A DNA stretch of 64,000 nucleotides, taken from NCBI RefSeq assembly GCF_964340395.1, contig NC_135551.1, positions 19,457,003 through 19,521,002 on the forward strand, read 5' to 3'. A model generated the notes under the pieces. It worked only from the letters and a program-made list of their open reading frames with translations. It was not told the DNA's origin and searched no databases. Shown here piece by piece: positions 46,147 through 58,130 of the stretch (positions within the stretch are counted from its first letter, which is position 1; the number at the start of each line of letters is the position of its first letter). The stretch is from Glandiceps talaboti (taxonomy: Eukaryota > Hemichordata > Enteropneusta > Spengelidae). Both the position numbers and the translations under genes were made by a program.

Positions 46147-46600
46147 ATTGCGTTTCTAGGCCTCCGGCCCATGTGCAAAGTTTACAAAATAGTGAAAAAT
46201 ATGTTTCTGTCGTACAAAAGTGAGAAAAATATATTACATAGTTTGAAAGTTTTCATCTCCATAGCTTTGTATACATATTTACATAAATTGAGCCAGATAT
46301 CTGAATTAGCAGTACTTATTAGAATTATAAACTTATTGTAATTGGGTTGGGTTAGTTGTTAACATTGATTGGTAAGAGTCGATTTCTAATAATTTCATCA
46401 TATACTGGACAAATTAACAGAAGTGATACTCATCTTCGACATCCCCTAAGTTACAAATAGTACACAATTTATTATGAGAATCAATACCATGATGCCATCC
46501 CGGTAGCTTTTAGTACCGGTAACTTGATAAGTTTTGTTGTCAGTTCAGTTTGGAAACCAATCTCTCTGTTACTTGTTACTTAATATTGATCACTCCCTTT
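46145..46600 (-). pseudogene. LINE 3' end with C-terminal coding remnant
   Basis: On the minus strand, about 46512-46410 encodes KLPGWHHGIDSHNKLCTICN, then LGDVEDEYHFC and a stop. C..C....VEDE.HF is the C-terminal Cys/His signature of CR1/Jockey-type LINE polyproteins. Further down, NLCKYVYKAMEMKTFKLCN near 46290-46230 matches the usual last helix. The 3' end has a GGCC/GGCC hairpin (46159-46169), AATAAA (46144-46149, minus) and then (CA)n. An in-frame stop precedes the signature, so the copy is dead and 5'-truncated. The 5' boundary is uncertain. Confidence 0.65.
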
Positions 46601-47090
46601 TCTGGTATTTTAAACTTTCATTGAAATATCTCTTTTGTCCCAAAGTATCAGATTCTATGCATCAAAAAAAGGTCTTTAAAGTAACCCTTTTAGCAGCATA
46701 AACAAATAAATGATTCACACACACATATATATATATTTCTATATTCTTATTAAACAAACAATATTGAAAACCCAGCCAGTAATTCCTGTACCCTATTCAT
46801 GTATCACATAAAGATGTGCTTTTTTAGGAGACAACGGATGGCTGCACTTAAAGAAAAATGTCAATAGCTCATACAAGAACTACTGTATTAAATGTCCATT
46901 TTCCTCTTAGACTGTACAGACATGCAGGTAGTACAATTGTTACATTTTAATATGTTATTGTTAGCACTTGAATACATGTTTTTAATTTCCATATGTTTGT
47001 CGTGGTTTTTTCATTTTGCTGATACTTGTTATTCTAGCTAGGGAATGGACGCCTTGTGAATTCAAATTTTATCAAACTTAGTGTATATTT
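46601..47090. other. AT-rich DNA with no supported feature
   Basis: It may hold more of the decayed LINE; no frame could be traced. Confidence 0.4.
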
Positions 47091-47343
47091 AGATGTTATT
47101 CCCCAATAGGTGTCTTTCTCACTACGAGATGAAAACGAGTAGTGACAACCTTTAGTATTTTCCGGCTGAATGAAGAAAAATGCTGGAAAATAACATAATT
47201 ATGCCAGCGTCAACAATGTCAAGGATAAATCAGGAAAAGTAATGGCAATTTTGAACGTTTTGACTCATTGTCGTGATGTAGAACAACCAGAGTATATATG
47301 CCATATTTTTTGGTAAACTTGGCTTGTACCGGTACATGGTATA
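47091..47343 (-). repeat. Family B copy, minus strand
   Basis: Inverted relative to the other copies. It ends on the right with GGCTTGTACCGGTACATGGT, the inverse of the TACCATG start. It keeps TTGAACGTTTTGACTCATTG and GTAGAACAACCAGAGTATAT. One hairpin arm (GGCTGAATGAAGAAAAATGC) remains; the other is largely lost. Confidence 0.6.
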
Positions 47344-47667
47344 ACTCACAAAATCAAATGCTTTGGTTTCATTCACTTTCACAGCACAAACTTGGCATTG
47401 ATTCGGACTTACTAGGCATCTATAAGTAGTACAGCAATAAGTTGAAATCATGATTCAAAGGAGTTACTAATTTTTGGGTGCGGACCCATAAATCAATTTG
47501 ATTGGATATATAATTGTATCATAGTATGTGAACAGCTACACAAATATATTAACCTACAGGTGACACTGTTCAGGGTGTATGATATTATGAGTAAATCATT
47601 GTATCTACCAAAACAGTTTTTAAGAAATCTTCAAGTTGGCAGCAATAGGAATCTCCATGACTAGCCA

Positions 47668-47981
47668 AACTCTAAGGCCAAAAAAAAAAAAAAAAAATAA
47701 TAGCGACGACACAATTTTATTTTTTTCTATTCTCAACAAACCTGTTACATCTACTGTTTACTGTTCTTTTTATTTAGTGCTTTAGAGCAAGTGTGTATGT
47801 GGGGGCAGATGTTATTTGCTTGTTCAGGATTGGCTCTGCAGTAGTAGTAGTAGGGAGGGTTATTTTGGTGTTTCTCTCCTGGATCTGCGGATTGCATGGG
47901 CTGGACAAACACACACACAAAAGACCAACGCAAGGGTATTTAAGTGATGCGCACGCTGATCAATTCTCTTTTTTGGCCTAA
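47668..47981. mobile_element. Candidate short element with AGGCCAAAAAA termini
   Basis: The left end TAAGGCCAAAAAAAAA and the inverted right end TTTTTTGGCCTAA form a ~12-bp inverted terminus resembling family A ends. The interior is unrelated to family A. Two overlapping ~60-codon frames inside show no domain. Confidence 0.3.
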
Positions 47982-48755
47982 TATATACTTATATCAAAGT
48001 TATTAAAGACAAATTAGTCTTGTGAATTCTTCCTTTTTTTTCTAATACTCCTTTTAAATCTTGGTAGCAACATTTCAAAAAGACATATTATTTATAATAT
48101 CAATGTATTATCATATAGTTACATCACTTTAATCTTCTTCTAACTATATTTCCTCTTGACAATGTTGAGATGATATAATCCACCCTTAACATTTAAAGTG
48201 ATCGACTCAATGTGATATGATTCGCTTTAATCTCATAAATTCTCTTTCAAGGTAAAACCCTCAAAATGGGTTTTAAGTTTATGACTGTAGTACATTTGTA
48301 CCAGTCTAAATCTAGACTATATTAATTTTATAACATTATAATTACTACTATTCATATAGCTTTTAGATTTATGAGTAAACTATTATATTTGCCTGTTACT
48401 GTAGTATATTTGTACCAATCTAATTCTCCAATATATTAATTTTATAACATTATAACAACTACTATCTAAAAAAACACATTTTGCAGCTGGAATGAGATAA
48501 TGTTAATAGTTCAATTAATTTCAACAATGAGACCAAATTTTCCTACATGATAGTAAAATATATCGTTTACTGTGGAATGGCAAATTAGAAACGAATGTGA
48601 TATTTGGATCCATTTACCATGGACCTTGAACACACAATGATTTAATTATTAAACCATTAATTAAAACTGGTGGAATATAATATGTCTATAAATTGATGGA
48701 AGAGTTGGTTCCTGTTTGGAGAGAGACAATAATGAATAATTAAACTCACTGCATG
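47982..48755. other. AT-rich DNA with no supported feature
   Basis: Two loosely similar segments (GTACATTTGTACCAGTCTAA at about 48290 and GTATATTTGTACCAATCTAA at about 48403), each followed by a TATTAATTTTATAACATTAT run, indicate an old ~112-bp duplication. Confidence 0.45.
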
Positions 48756-48881
48756 ACACACACACACACACACACCTACCTACCTACACACCTATCTACC
48801 TACATACATACATACACACACACACATACATACATACATACATACATACATACATACATACATAAATAAATAAATAAATAT
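48756..48881. repeat. Compound (CA)n/(CCTA)n/(CATA)n/(AATA)n microsatellite
   Basis: Successive simple tracts over 126 bp. Two minus-strand frames across it are artefacts. Confidence 0.95.
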
Positions 48882-49075
48882 ACAAGTGAACACACACACA
48901 GTCAGCCAGAGCCACATGATGCACATAGATGCAATGGTCATCCACAGACAGGTACCGGTATGTAGACAGATCTCCATCCATTTAGGCAAACAGACAGATT
49001 AAATTACCAATGATACTTTGAACTGTAGAGTTCACTGGGTATGCTAAGAAATGGGTACTATAAACTTTTTTAAAG

Positions 49076-49079
49076 CTCT

Positions 49080-49172
<93 letters not shown>
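49076..49172. repeat. (CT)n tract with C run, 97-nt pure pyrimidine
   Basis: CTCTC, about nine C, then about 41 CT units with no purine. Confidence 0.95.
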
Positions 49173-49174
<2 letters not shown>

Positions 49175-50221
49175 AGTGGTTGCAGGCTGTCTGTGCACAG
49201 AGTATGTTGTAAATTGTGGGTGCATGCTGTCAGAGTGTGTGTATTAAGGCTATAGCTGTTTGCTAGCTTGTATGTATAGATGAATTGGAAGGTCAAGATT
49301 GAAATTAGGTTCATCCAAGGTTACCACAAAAAGGGCAGTACACCTTGGTTCATCCACAAAGATAAAGTGGTGATAATTAACTCAACTACAGGTCAACAAC
49401 CTTTTCCTTTCATCATACATGAGCAGGGGGCAGACTAACACTTAGTTTCTTATTATGTCAATGCCCCGACTGCCCCAAGGGCAGATTAAGTTACATCACT
49501 AAATAAGTATCTATATAAGCAAGATACTCTGTCTATCTTGATAATCATTATTCATCTGCTTAACCTTTGCCCAGGCAGGGTCAACACTTGTATTGGTCAT
49601 TACGGTGCCTGGCATGGATATTCAGTTTGCAACATGGTGACGATGATGGAGATGACACTAAGACGCGTACCAGTCCCGACAACGACAACGATGATGATGA
49701 TGATGGTTAAATATACAATTGCCAAGAAACACCAAATTGCAATCTTTTTCAACTCTTTTGTTCTCTGACACTAGTCCATTATAGTTAGTCTGGATGCCAA
49801 CTGTGGTTTCTAACCACAGTCTAGTCAAAGTCCCCTAGCTCAGCCCAGAAAGTTGTTCATCCAATCAGTGAACCCCAGCTGCTATAGTGACATAAACCTT
49901 GTATAAGTAGCATCCTGAGTAGTCTTGCTGCTAGACGTTTGGGCTTTCCTTCGATACTATAAGCGAACGAAATTCGCAGTGAGGGCGTACCCGAACAGTC
50001 TTGTCATACTCGGACATAACATAACTGCCCCAGTAAACACTAACTTTATGAGGGACTGTGTTATTGGTTAGAATTTTGTGATTGATTAACAAAGACATGA
50101 TGTTAATGACTGTGGGTGGCTGTGGATGAATTCTAAATTGCATGTCAGGGCTTCTAGAGCAACAGTTTTGACTATACTGTGAGTGAAGGTATAAATCATA
50201 ATGATACTGAATAGGAACTAG
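49173..50221. other. Moderately complex DNA with no assigned feature
   Basis: It contains a perfect hairpin CTGTGGTT-TCT-AACCACAG (49801-49819), a GATGAT run near 49690-49705, and a 49840-50000 stretch of higher complexity (GTTTGGGCTTTCCTTCGATA) that looks like a dispersed repeat but has no second copy here. A splice-acceptor-like TTAACCTTTGCCCAG ends near 49576. Confidence 0.4.
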
Positions 50222-50556
50222 ACTAAAATCATTGTCTAATGGACTTAATTAGCATACATACATATGTATTAGATGTACACTGAATATTCATGACTGACCA
50301 AATTTGGATAAAGAGTCATGAATATTCAGCGTGCATCTAATAGATCTGTATGTCCCATGATGCAATGTATGTCTGATATGTCCCATGATGCAACGGTGGG
50401 TCATGTGAGAAACGGGGCAAAAAGGAGTATCAATTTGGTGTTCCTTGACAATTGCGCAAAATTTACATGATGATGTGAAATCATGAAATATGACTCTCCA
50501 GAACCCAAAGTTTATGAAAATACATCTATTTCCTGGCATGGTAGTCCCCTTTTAAG
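50222..50556. mobile_element. Family I copy with internal palindrome
   Basis: The right arm keeps ATCATGAAATATGACTCTCC, AGAACCCAAAGTTTATG and TAGTCCCCTTTTAA. The left part has ATGTATTAGATGTACACTGA and ATATTCATGAC, immediately inverted as GTCATGAATATTCAGCGTGC and ATCTAATAGAT. The canonical left terminus is missing. Confidence 0.55.
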
Positions 50557-51711
50557 AGGAAAAATCCAATCTGACTGATTTTTGCCTTTATTTCACCTGT
50601 ATTATCAATTACTTACATATAATTTTTTGTGATTAAATAGCACCTCGGGAACTTATTCAACTTTGAAATCCTGTAAAGAAGCTCTACTGTGCTTGACATG
50701 GGTCCAGCCATTTTGGGGTCTTCCTGCCGCAAGACTTATGGGAAAACTTCTGATGATGATATCACAATACATGTACCCTAATAGCTCTGGAAATATAAGC
50801 TACGAGATTCGACACGATGTTTTCACTCTCTGCTATGAGAGTACCGGTATACACACAGATTTAATGCACACTGATTTTGGGAATAAAACTACCCATATAC
50901 CTTAATGAGTATATAAATCACAGATTCTGAAATAAACTTTACATATAAACTGAATTCAACCTTAGTAACGTCTTGTCTATTTGGTCATTTCTTGTCTCAG
51001 ACGTTCGTTCCAGCCACAAAACAGACAATGCAATTAAGTCATGCAAACAGATTAGCACATACCTTGTACACATTTAAAACAAAACTGTCATTACCTTGTA
51101 CACATTTTTTTTTAAACTGTCATATCGTACGTTTTCTATCAAGGCAAAACTATTCGGGTATACATGGTTGTCATCACCAGAGGTTTCCTCAGTTCAGTTT
51201 TGCTATTAAAAAAAAGTTGAATGCATGCAGTTTATTCTTTCCCATGTTCTTTACTTTACTACTAGTTCATTCAACTTTTAAACAGGAGAGTCTGGTCAGA
51301 TAAAAATTGGGTTCTCACTTTATTTTTTTACAGACAATCATGTTTTATAATCATGTACACATCACATTTAATTGATGCTATTAATCCTAGAGTGAAGTAG
51401 ACAGAGAGACAAAATAGACTATTAAGTAAACATTCATTCCCATTTATCATTACACTGTTATTATATACATCAATTATCAGATAGTGATTGTAAAACTCAG
51501 CATGATATAGTATACTATGATATGGTACATGTAGATACGATCCGATCCGACAGTGCAAAAATAGTCAGATCCAGTAAGTGTATATAGGATGTAAGTTTTG
51601 TAGAGGCAGCATGCATTGTGTTGTTGTACAGTATTCAAATACTTCACTGTAGGTATAACATCACAATGACCATGTGTAGAGTTCACACCTTTAAAACCTG
51701 AGGTACTTGTA
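50557..51711. other. AT-rich DNA with no supported gene
   Basis: Open frames up to 103 codons (50992-51303) show no domain pattern. No repeat recognised. Confidence 0.45.
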
Positions 51712-52410
51712 AGGGTACCTAAAAGTTAAACGTTAAACTGAGACTATGATCTGAGAGTCTCAGTTTGCAAAAAATTGCCATCTGAGACCAGTCTCAGTTT
51801 GCCAGTCTGAGATGGCGAAAAAACCCGTCTGAGACTAGTCTCAGTTCACAAAGAATCGTGATCTTAGACTAACTCCCTCACACATGGCAAAAAATCTGTC
51901 TAGATGGCAAAAACCTGGGTGTCTGGTGTTAGGTTGTTACTGGTATAGAACATTGTGCATCCATGTGTAGAGTTACAGATTGTTCATGGCATATCTTCGA
52001 AAAAGACGTGGGTAAATACTTCCATAGGATTTAGATATTTGTTGGTGTTTGTATTGTAATCAGTGTTGCCTTCCATACATATCTTTTATTATTCTGTGTA
52101 TAAGGTGACAACTGTTTCCTTTGTGTAGTTATAGCAGTCTGTGTTTTGTGTAGTGTACTACTGGTACATGTACTAGTATTTAAATTTGCTACCAGCATGG
52201 ATGTATTAGGGATTCTATTAGTCTATGCTACTAGTAATGTTTTGTTGCATTTACTACTATCTTTAGTAAAGTCTTCAGTGTTCACAACATGGTCTCAATA
52301 GTCTAGTCTCAGATATCGATTTTTCGCCATCTGAGACTGGTCTCAGATGACTAATTTTGGCAAACTGAGACTCTCAGTTTATGGTCTCAGTTTACTGTTT
52401 TAGGTACCCT
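51712..52410. mobile_element. 699-bp foldback element rich in CTGAGAC, TA target duplication
   Basis: Termini are AGGGTACCTAAAA and TTTTAGGTACCCT, each flanked by TA (51710-51711 and 52411-52412). Inverted arms of about 125 bp contain many CTGAGAC/GTCTCAG motifs and GATGGCGAAAAA. The arms match well with a small indel, so the element is fairly young. No coding. A TA duplication suggests mobilisation by a Tc1/mariner-type transposase, but this is inference. Confidence 0.75.
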
Positions 52411-52827
52411 TACATACCACGATTTGGCCAATAATATGTGAAAGGTGTATTAAACAATACATAATACTACGTTCTGTGGTTCTAAAAACCCTGTTATATC
52501 ATCATCCCCTTTGACAATATTATCGGCCAAATATGCCAATATTATGTATCATATTCTAAAACATGTATCTTATACTCAGATCACAGTGGCTGTGTACCTA
52601 TAGACACAGATAATGTTGAGATGTTTACTTTACACTGTAATGAGATTACAACTATTATATAATTAAAAGCTAATATGCCATATAAATCATCCATGTTTGG
52701 ACCTAAGCTAGTTGTCAACAAAGCATGTTAAGATGAATCACGTTGAATTGTTTACCATGTGAAACCTGTTTACTGCCTTCAACATGTAATTGTATCATAT
52801 ATCTTGTACAGACCAGTGGTTTTGTAA
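52411..52827. other. AT-rich DNA with no supported feature
   Basis: No gene or repeat recognised. Confidence 0.5.
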
Positions 52828-53126
52828 TGGTTGGTCGGTCGGTTGGTTGGTTGGTCGGTCGGTTGGTCGGTCGGTCAGTCGGTTGGTTGGTTGGTTGGTT
52901 GGTTGGTCGATCAATTGGTTGGTTGGTTGGTTGGTTGGTTGGTTGACTGCTTGGTTGACTGGTTGGTTGGTTGACTGGTTGGTTGGTTGGTTGGTTGGTG
53001 GTTGGTTGACAGATTAACTGACTGATTGATTGACTGAATGAATGAAGAGATGGGTGTATGGTTGGATGGATAAATGAATGAATGAATGAGTGAATGAATG
53101 AATGAATGAATGAGGGATGGGTGGAT
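52828..53126. repeat. Compound (TTGG)n then (AATG)n microsatellite
   Basis: TTGG/TCGG units with ACTG interruptions from 52828 to about 53007, a degenerate ACTGATTG stretch, then AATG/GATG units to about 53126. Frames across it are artefacts. Confidence 0.95.
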
Positions 53127-53335
53127 GAACACTAACAATGTTATATGACATATTAATAATATTTTATGATATATGACAATCTCTTTTATTTATTTACGTT
53201 TTATTTAGGATCCAATATATTATTCTTTAAAAACCATGTTGTATCAGCAAGCCATGATAATTGTTTAAACCTCAATTTGTGAAATGTCAAGTGATGAGGT
53301 CAAAGAGGAAGACATGCACTATATGAATTCAAAGG

Positions 53336-53620
53336 GTGCCAACTCAATGTTATACAATAGGGACGAGTAATACCACAGATGTTTACATTTTGGGTGGTGA
53401 GATTATATTTTGTGGGACTGGAAGAGTGCTACTGGACTGCTTGGTAACACCTGACCCAATTTTAATAAGTGACACTTTAAGAAGGGATAACAATGGCACT
53501 TATAGACTATTGCATTTCCATCGTCACCCGCCCAACAAACATTATGTGTGGGTGCATGTACATGAGTCTACATGTACGTATACTGGGTTTTTCACTACTG
53601 ACTCACAACATCAAAAATAA
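53336..53620 (+). other. Open frame with a weak Ig-like pattern
   Basis: 94 codons are open from a GTG at 53336 to TAA at about 53618-53620. The stretch GRVLLDCLVTPDPILISDTL followed by RRDNNGTYRL recalls the start of an Ig-like domain of the PDGF/VEGF-receptor type, where C.VTDP.....L is common. The second conserved Cys and the Y.C motif are not clearly placed (TCTYTG is a poor match). No ATG start and no strong splice sites are seen. It could be a decayed exon or chance. Confidence 0.2.
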
Positions 53621-53957
53621 ACTTCAGAGTATTTATATATAACATATTCGCCCACTCCACTAACAACATGAGGGTTTTTGAATACAATGGTACGATATCA
53701 TGATTGACAGACTTGGCAGAATGCATGTCGTAAAGTTCACTCTAAGAGTCAGTACTAATGTCACTAATCAGTCACAAATTTCTATACATTGTTAGTGACT
53801 GCCATCATTGGCAATGTCCAAATCAGTGAGGTGAGATCTAGAAAACATGTTGATGACAATGTTTCTCCTGAAGTATATACACACACACACACACTGTATA
53901 TTTCCAATTCAGTGCCAAGTTTTGGCTGTTTTTCAGTTTTCAATATAGTCATTTTCC

Positions 53958-54520
53958 TGGCACAGATACAACTTAAGCGTTTCAATGAATGGCCAGCAGA
54001 TTTTTGTTTTCGCTATAAACTGAGTTTACTGGCACAGATGCATAGTTGCTGTGAATGACCAGCAAGTTTGTTTGTTTGTTTGTTTGTTTTTTGTTTGTGT
54101 TTTTTTTTGTAATTGTTGTTGTTTGTTTTTTGTTTTTTGGGGGGTTTGTTTGTTTGCTTGTTTTTTTTTGTTTTTGTTTTTTTTGTTTGTTTGTTTGTTT
54201 GGTTTGTTTTTTTTTGGTTTTTTGGGGGTTTTTTTTTTTGGGGGGGGGGGGGGTTATAAATAGTCACTCAGCTGACACAGCTACAATGAGTTTATATGAA
54301 TGGCCAGTAAGTTTTTTGTTGCTTTTTTTTGGTGCTTAATTTCATAGATAAACACTCAGCTTGCACAGAGGCAAATTGATTTAATGTGAATATACAGCAC
54401 ATTTTTTTCTGGTCACGTGCCATATCTTTCGAACGGTGTTTTGCAGACTTGATGGAGTATACTTCTCACAAATACAGTGACAATGGGTTTATGTGAATGA
54501 CCAAAATGGTCAAAAGTAAT
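53958..54520 (+). repeat. Diverged ~80-bp tandem repeat with an expanded T/G-rich unit
   Basis: Five segments contain GGCACAGATACAA- or GACACAGCTACAA-like blocks followed by TTTATATGAATGGCCAG-like blocks (about 53958, 54030, 54275, 54363, 54470). In the second unit the T-rich part has grown into ~190 bp of TTTG, T and G runs (54067-54253), ending in 14 G. Frames across the T/G tract are artefacts. Confidence 0.55.
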
Positions 54521-54639
54521 AGAAAGTTATAGTCAATGACAGCGTAAAGTCATAAAATAGAGCAGATGATTCCATATATGATATGTATAAATGTATATTG
54601 TTTATTGATCTTTTATTGATTGATTGATTGATTAATCAT

Positions 54640-54765
54640 TCATTCATTCATCTATTTATAGTTTAAATAAATAAATTTTTACCTTTTTTTGTTTTTTGTA
54701 GATTTTTTTTTTATTTGTTTGGTTTGGGTTTTTGTTTTGTTTTGTTTTTGTTTGTTTGTTTTTGG
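54640..54765. repeat. Low-complexity (ATTC)n and T/TTTG-rich DNA
   Basis: Short ATTC and AATA runs followed by TTTTG-type repeats. Confidence 0.75.
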
Positions 54766-55221
54766 AGGCTTGCTTTTTACTTCACTGTGGATTAGGATCT
54801 GAATTACAGCAATTTTAATAATGACATTGAGAACTTTAGAGTTAACATATTACATAGGAAATACCAACATTTTATCTGGTATAAACTGAAGTCTCAAATC
54901 ATGTGTTCTGATTTACCATGAGATGCAAAAAATGTCACTTTAATACTTGTCACTTCTTTTCAACAGGTGCTAATTTACCCTTGCAGCTAGTCCACCTTTT
55001 AACAAATGCATGTCACAACATTCACCTCCTTTTTCAACATCACTTCTGAGAAAAATAAAAGGGTATCATAAGTGGACTGCTAAATTGTTTGTATATGTGT
55101 AAACTTTAAAATCTGTGTTTTAATTAAACCTTGGCATCAGTACCTCTCAATTTTTAATTTTATAAAGGTCAACCTACCTGGCAACATTGGCACATTTCTT
55201 ATTTTACTAGACAGTTACAGC
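54766..55221. other. AT-rich DNA with no supported feature
   Basis: No gene or repeat recognised. Confidence 0.5.
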
Positions 55222-55472
55222 AATAGGGAACTTGCAAACCTACCATGTTGAATGTTGCATCATGGGAAATGTGATATTAAATACTAATCAATTAGTATTG
55301 TAAACAATGTTGATACATTGTTTTAACAACAAATAATCAATTGATAGTTACCCTGACAATTGTGGGAAGTTAATTTTCTCAGTAGCTCCAGATTAGGTAT
55401 TACGATAACCACAGATAATCCCACAGTCCTTTGCATCTGAGCATGCTCAGTCTGGATTGCAAGTTCCCTATT
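55222..55472. mobile_element. 251-bp MITE with AATAGGGAACTTGCAA termini
   Basis: The left end AATAGGGAACTTGCAA is inverted perfectly at the right, TTGCAAGTTCCCTATT. Subterminal parts hold GCATCATGGGAAATG and a perfect 14-bp palindrome CTGAGCATGCTCAG at about 55437-55450. Non-coding. The target duplication is unclear. Confidence 0.65.
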
Positions 55473-58130
55473 TCCCCTTTCTACGACGTAATTAATGACA
55501 CCATTTTATTTTATAGACAGAGTCAGTTTAATTTACTTAAAATAAACAGTTACATCGTATACATAAAGCTAAACCTTTGTTGATCTTTAAAAACATTTCG
55601 GTCCAGTCTGTTGTTGTCTTGTCATTTTCTTTTGAGTAAAAATAAAACATATTATAAAGATTTTTTTTTTAAATTAAAAAATGAAAGTACAGCATTGTCA
55701 GCCTGTTGTTGGCTGATGATGCAAGCTGTTATCTTTAAAGGACTAAACGTGGCCACAGATACAAATATATGAAAACTGTACTCATGAAAAAGGTCTGTAA
55801 ACCTCCCTGACTGTGTTGCCTAAACTGAGCTATTACAATGCAATTGACTGGTTAAACAAGTTTATGAGCAAGGGTTTATTGTTAGAACTTCACGCTTCAG
55901 TGGTTTCAGGTCAGAGTAGGCTGACCTACACTGCTCTGATCTATTCTTTGAATACAGCTAAAAAAAAGTAATGTCTGTTGTGGCAGGTTTTGTTTGTTTG
56001 TTGGTTTGTTTTTTATTCAGCAGAATGCTTATCAAACATCAAACAGTAACAGATGTTGTGCAGTTGTTATGTACGATACCATCAGGTCTCTATAATACAG
56101 ATCAGATCACATCATCACATCAACACACACTGCCATTTTACCTTGGTAGTTGAGCCTTCAGTTTTCAAAGATTATACACAAGCTAAAACTTATTGTCGCA
56201 ACTTGTTGATACAACAGTAAAAAAGCTATTGAATGGATGTTGCTTTAATTATAGTCTCAGTAGGGAGGCATCGCTGAAAACTAGTTTATTTAGAGTTCCA
56301 TGAACTTGCAGTGCTGTTTTGGGACTCCCAGTATATGTTGATCACGGGTTGTCGGATTAGAATTGCCCAACAGAGGAACCGTTACTGTCACCCACTTGTG
56401 TAATCTACCACATTGAACAACAATAGATATAGTTTGTGTCTATCTATTAGTAAACCGAAGGCTGTATTACCAGTGTCGCAAATCTCTGTCTTGGCCATGA
56501 ACAGTTCAAACAGATGAATCATGTTTTAATCTGTAAATATAACAACATTTACGAAATTATCATCCTGACCCAGTTTGGATTCGTTGCAGAAAGTTGCAGA
56601 AAAAAAAAAAAAAAAAAACATTTTTTTTTTCTGAAACGGAAAGAAGTTGGCTAAAACAGAAAATAAAAAAAATTCTTTGGCACAATTAAACTAGCCGCCA
56701 ACTGTGGCTGGCTACTATCCACACATCGTCCACTTCACACAAAACCTCTACAATACATTCTCATCGAGTACATTCTTTTACTTTAGCTGCATGCAGTGAA
56801 CATATACAGATGACCAATTTACACGGAACTAAAAAAACATTTTATTTTACTTGCATCACTTTATATGCCTAAAGAATTCTCTTAATTTAGTATTGCCTCT
56901 TAAACCTGGCTCTTCAATTGAATTGAATTGTTTATGTATGCAAACACATTAACTTTTTTATACATATACTGAGTACAGTATATTAGGCAGCTAAAAGTCA
57001 ATATTTATTACACCATATCCACATTGAAAAAACGAAAAAAAAAGTTCTGACATGACATGTAAATCGTATAAACATTTTGGAAAAAACGTTGTAAATTACA
57101 TAGTTAATGGTTCATTCAAATGGTAAACCTTCAGCAGAACCTGTGAGCGAGTATTAACATACAGATGAAGACTTTAAAACGTACTGAAATTGTTTGTCAT
57201 GCATTGTGTCGTATTCTCGCATTGAACCAACAGAGTCCATGAAATATGTTTTTCAAACTTCTAGAGTTGAAATGAAATTGTGTCAAACAGAGATGAAGAC
57301 AATGACCTAGCAATGTTACTTAGAAGTGCATGTCAATAGTAGGAAGCCGCTTTTAATCAGATAAAGCACTTGTTGACAACTTTTAATGAGATAATGTGGT
57401 TATATATTATCTTGGCTGGTCAAAGATCACTTTATCTCGATGGCCGCTGGTAAAACATTAGCCTCTGCAGTTCATGAGTCAACAAGTTTGCCATGTTTGG
57501 ATCACTGTGGCAGCATTGTGAGATCATATCTAATAACAAAAAACCTGACCTATATTTGCGGGATTTCCATCACATGGGTCTTATTTGATCAGCTGCATCT
57601 GTTTGGTGATGAAGAGTAGAATATAAGTGAACCAGGTAAATGGTTGATGCTGATACAGTTATAAAGTGGTTGGACAGCGTGGCATTTCTCCTTAGAAAGT
57701 GTAAAATAGTATGTTCACTACATCCCATCTCTGTCCCTCACACTTTTAGCAGAGACTATAACTATATCAGAATAACCAAGTCTTTTTGGCGAAGTAGAAC
57801 AGTATAGATCGGAAAACCTAGAAGCAGCCCAACTTGCAGCCATCTCCCTGGCGAATACACATACAGTACAAACATACTGTTGACTCGGCTCCCTGCTAAA
57901 ATAAGATAATAGATATAACTTTTGTAGAGTAGAAATTACACAAAGACTTGATTATCTGGCTTGACTATGACATAGCATACAAGTCTCTGGGCTCATAAAA
58001 CAGAGCACTAGGTCAGGAGAAAATTTGATACCTATGCAGTTATGATGTAGACATGTGTGTCATCTCCCTAGACAGTACATACCACTTCACATCTGAGGAT
58101 TGAGTTCTCACCCTTAACCTCTTTGGCTGC
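55473..58130. other. DNA with no supported gene
   Basis: Poly(A) and poly(T) runs lie at about 56600-56630. The rest shows no recognised repeat or coding segment; open frames do not exceed about 60 codons. Confidence 0.45.

Noticed and set aside
46069-46341. 90-codon plus-strand frame
   Set aside because: Starts in (GT)n and then reads the wrong strand of a LINE remnant.
54013-54339. 70-94-codon frames with Phe/Val/Cys or Lys/Gln/Thr runs
   Set aside because: Translations of a T/G-rich low-complexity tract; membrane-like appearance is an artefact.
55437-55450. CTGAGCATGCTCAG as a transcription-factor site
   Set aside because: It lies within a MITE terminus, so the palindrome is more simply part of the element.
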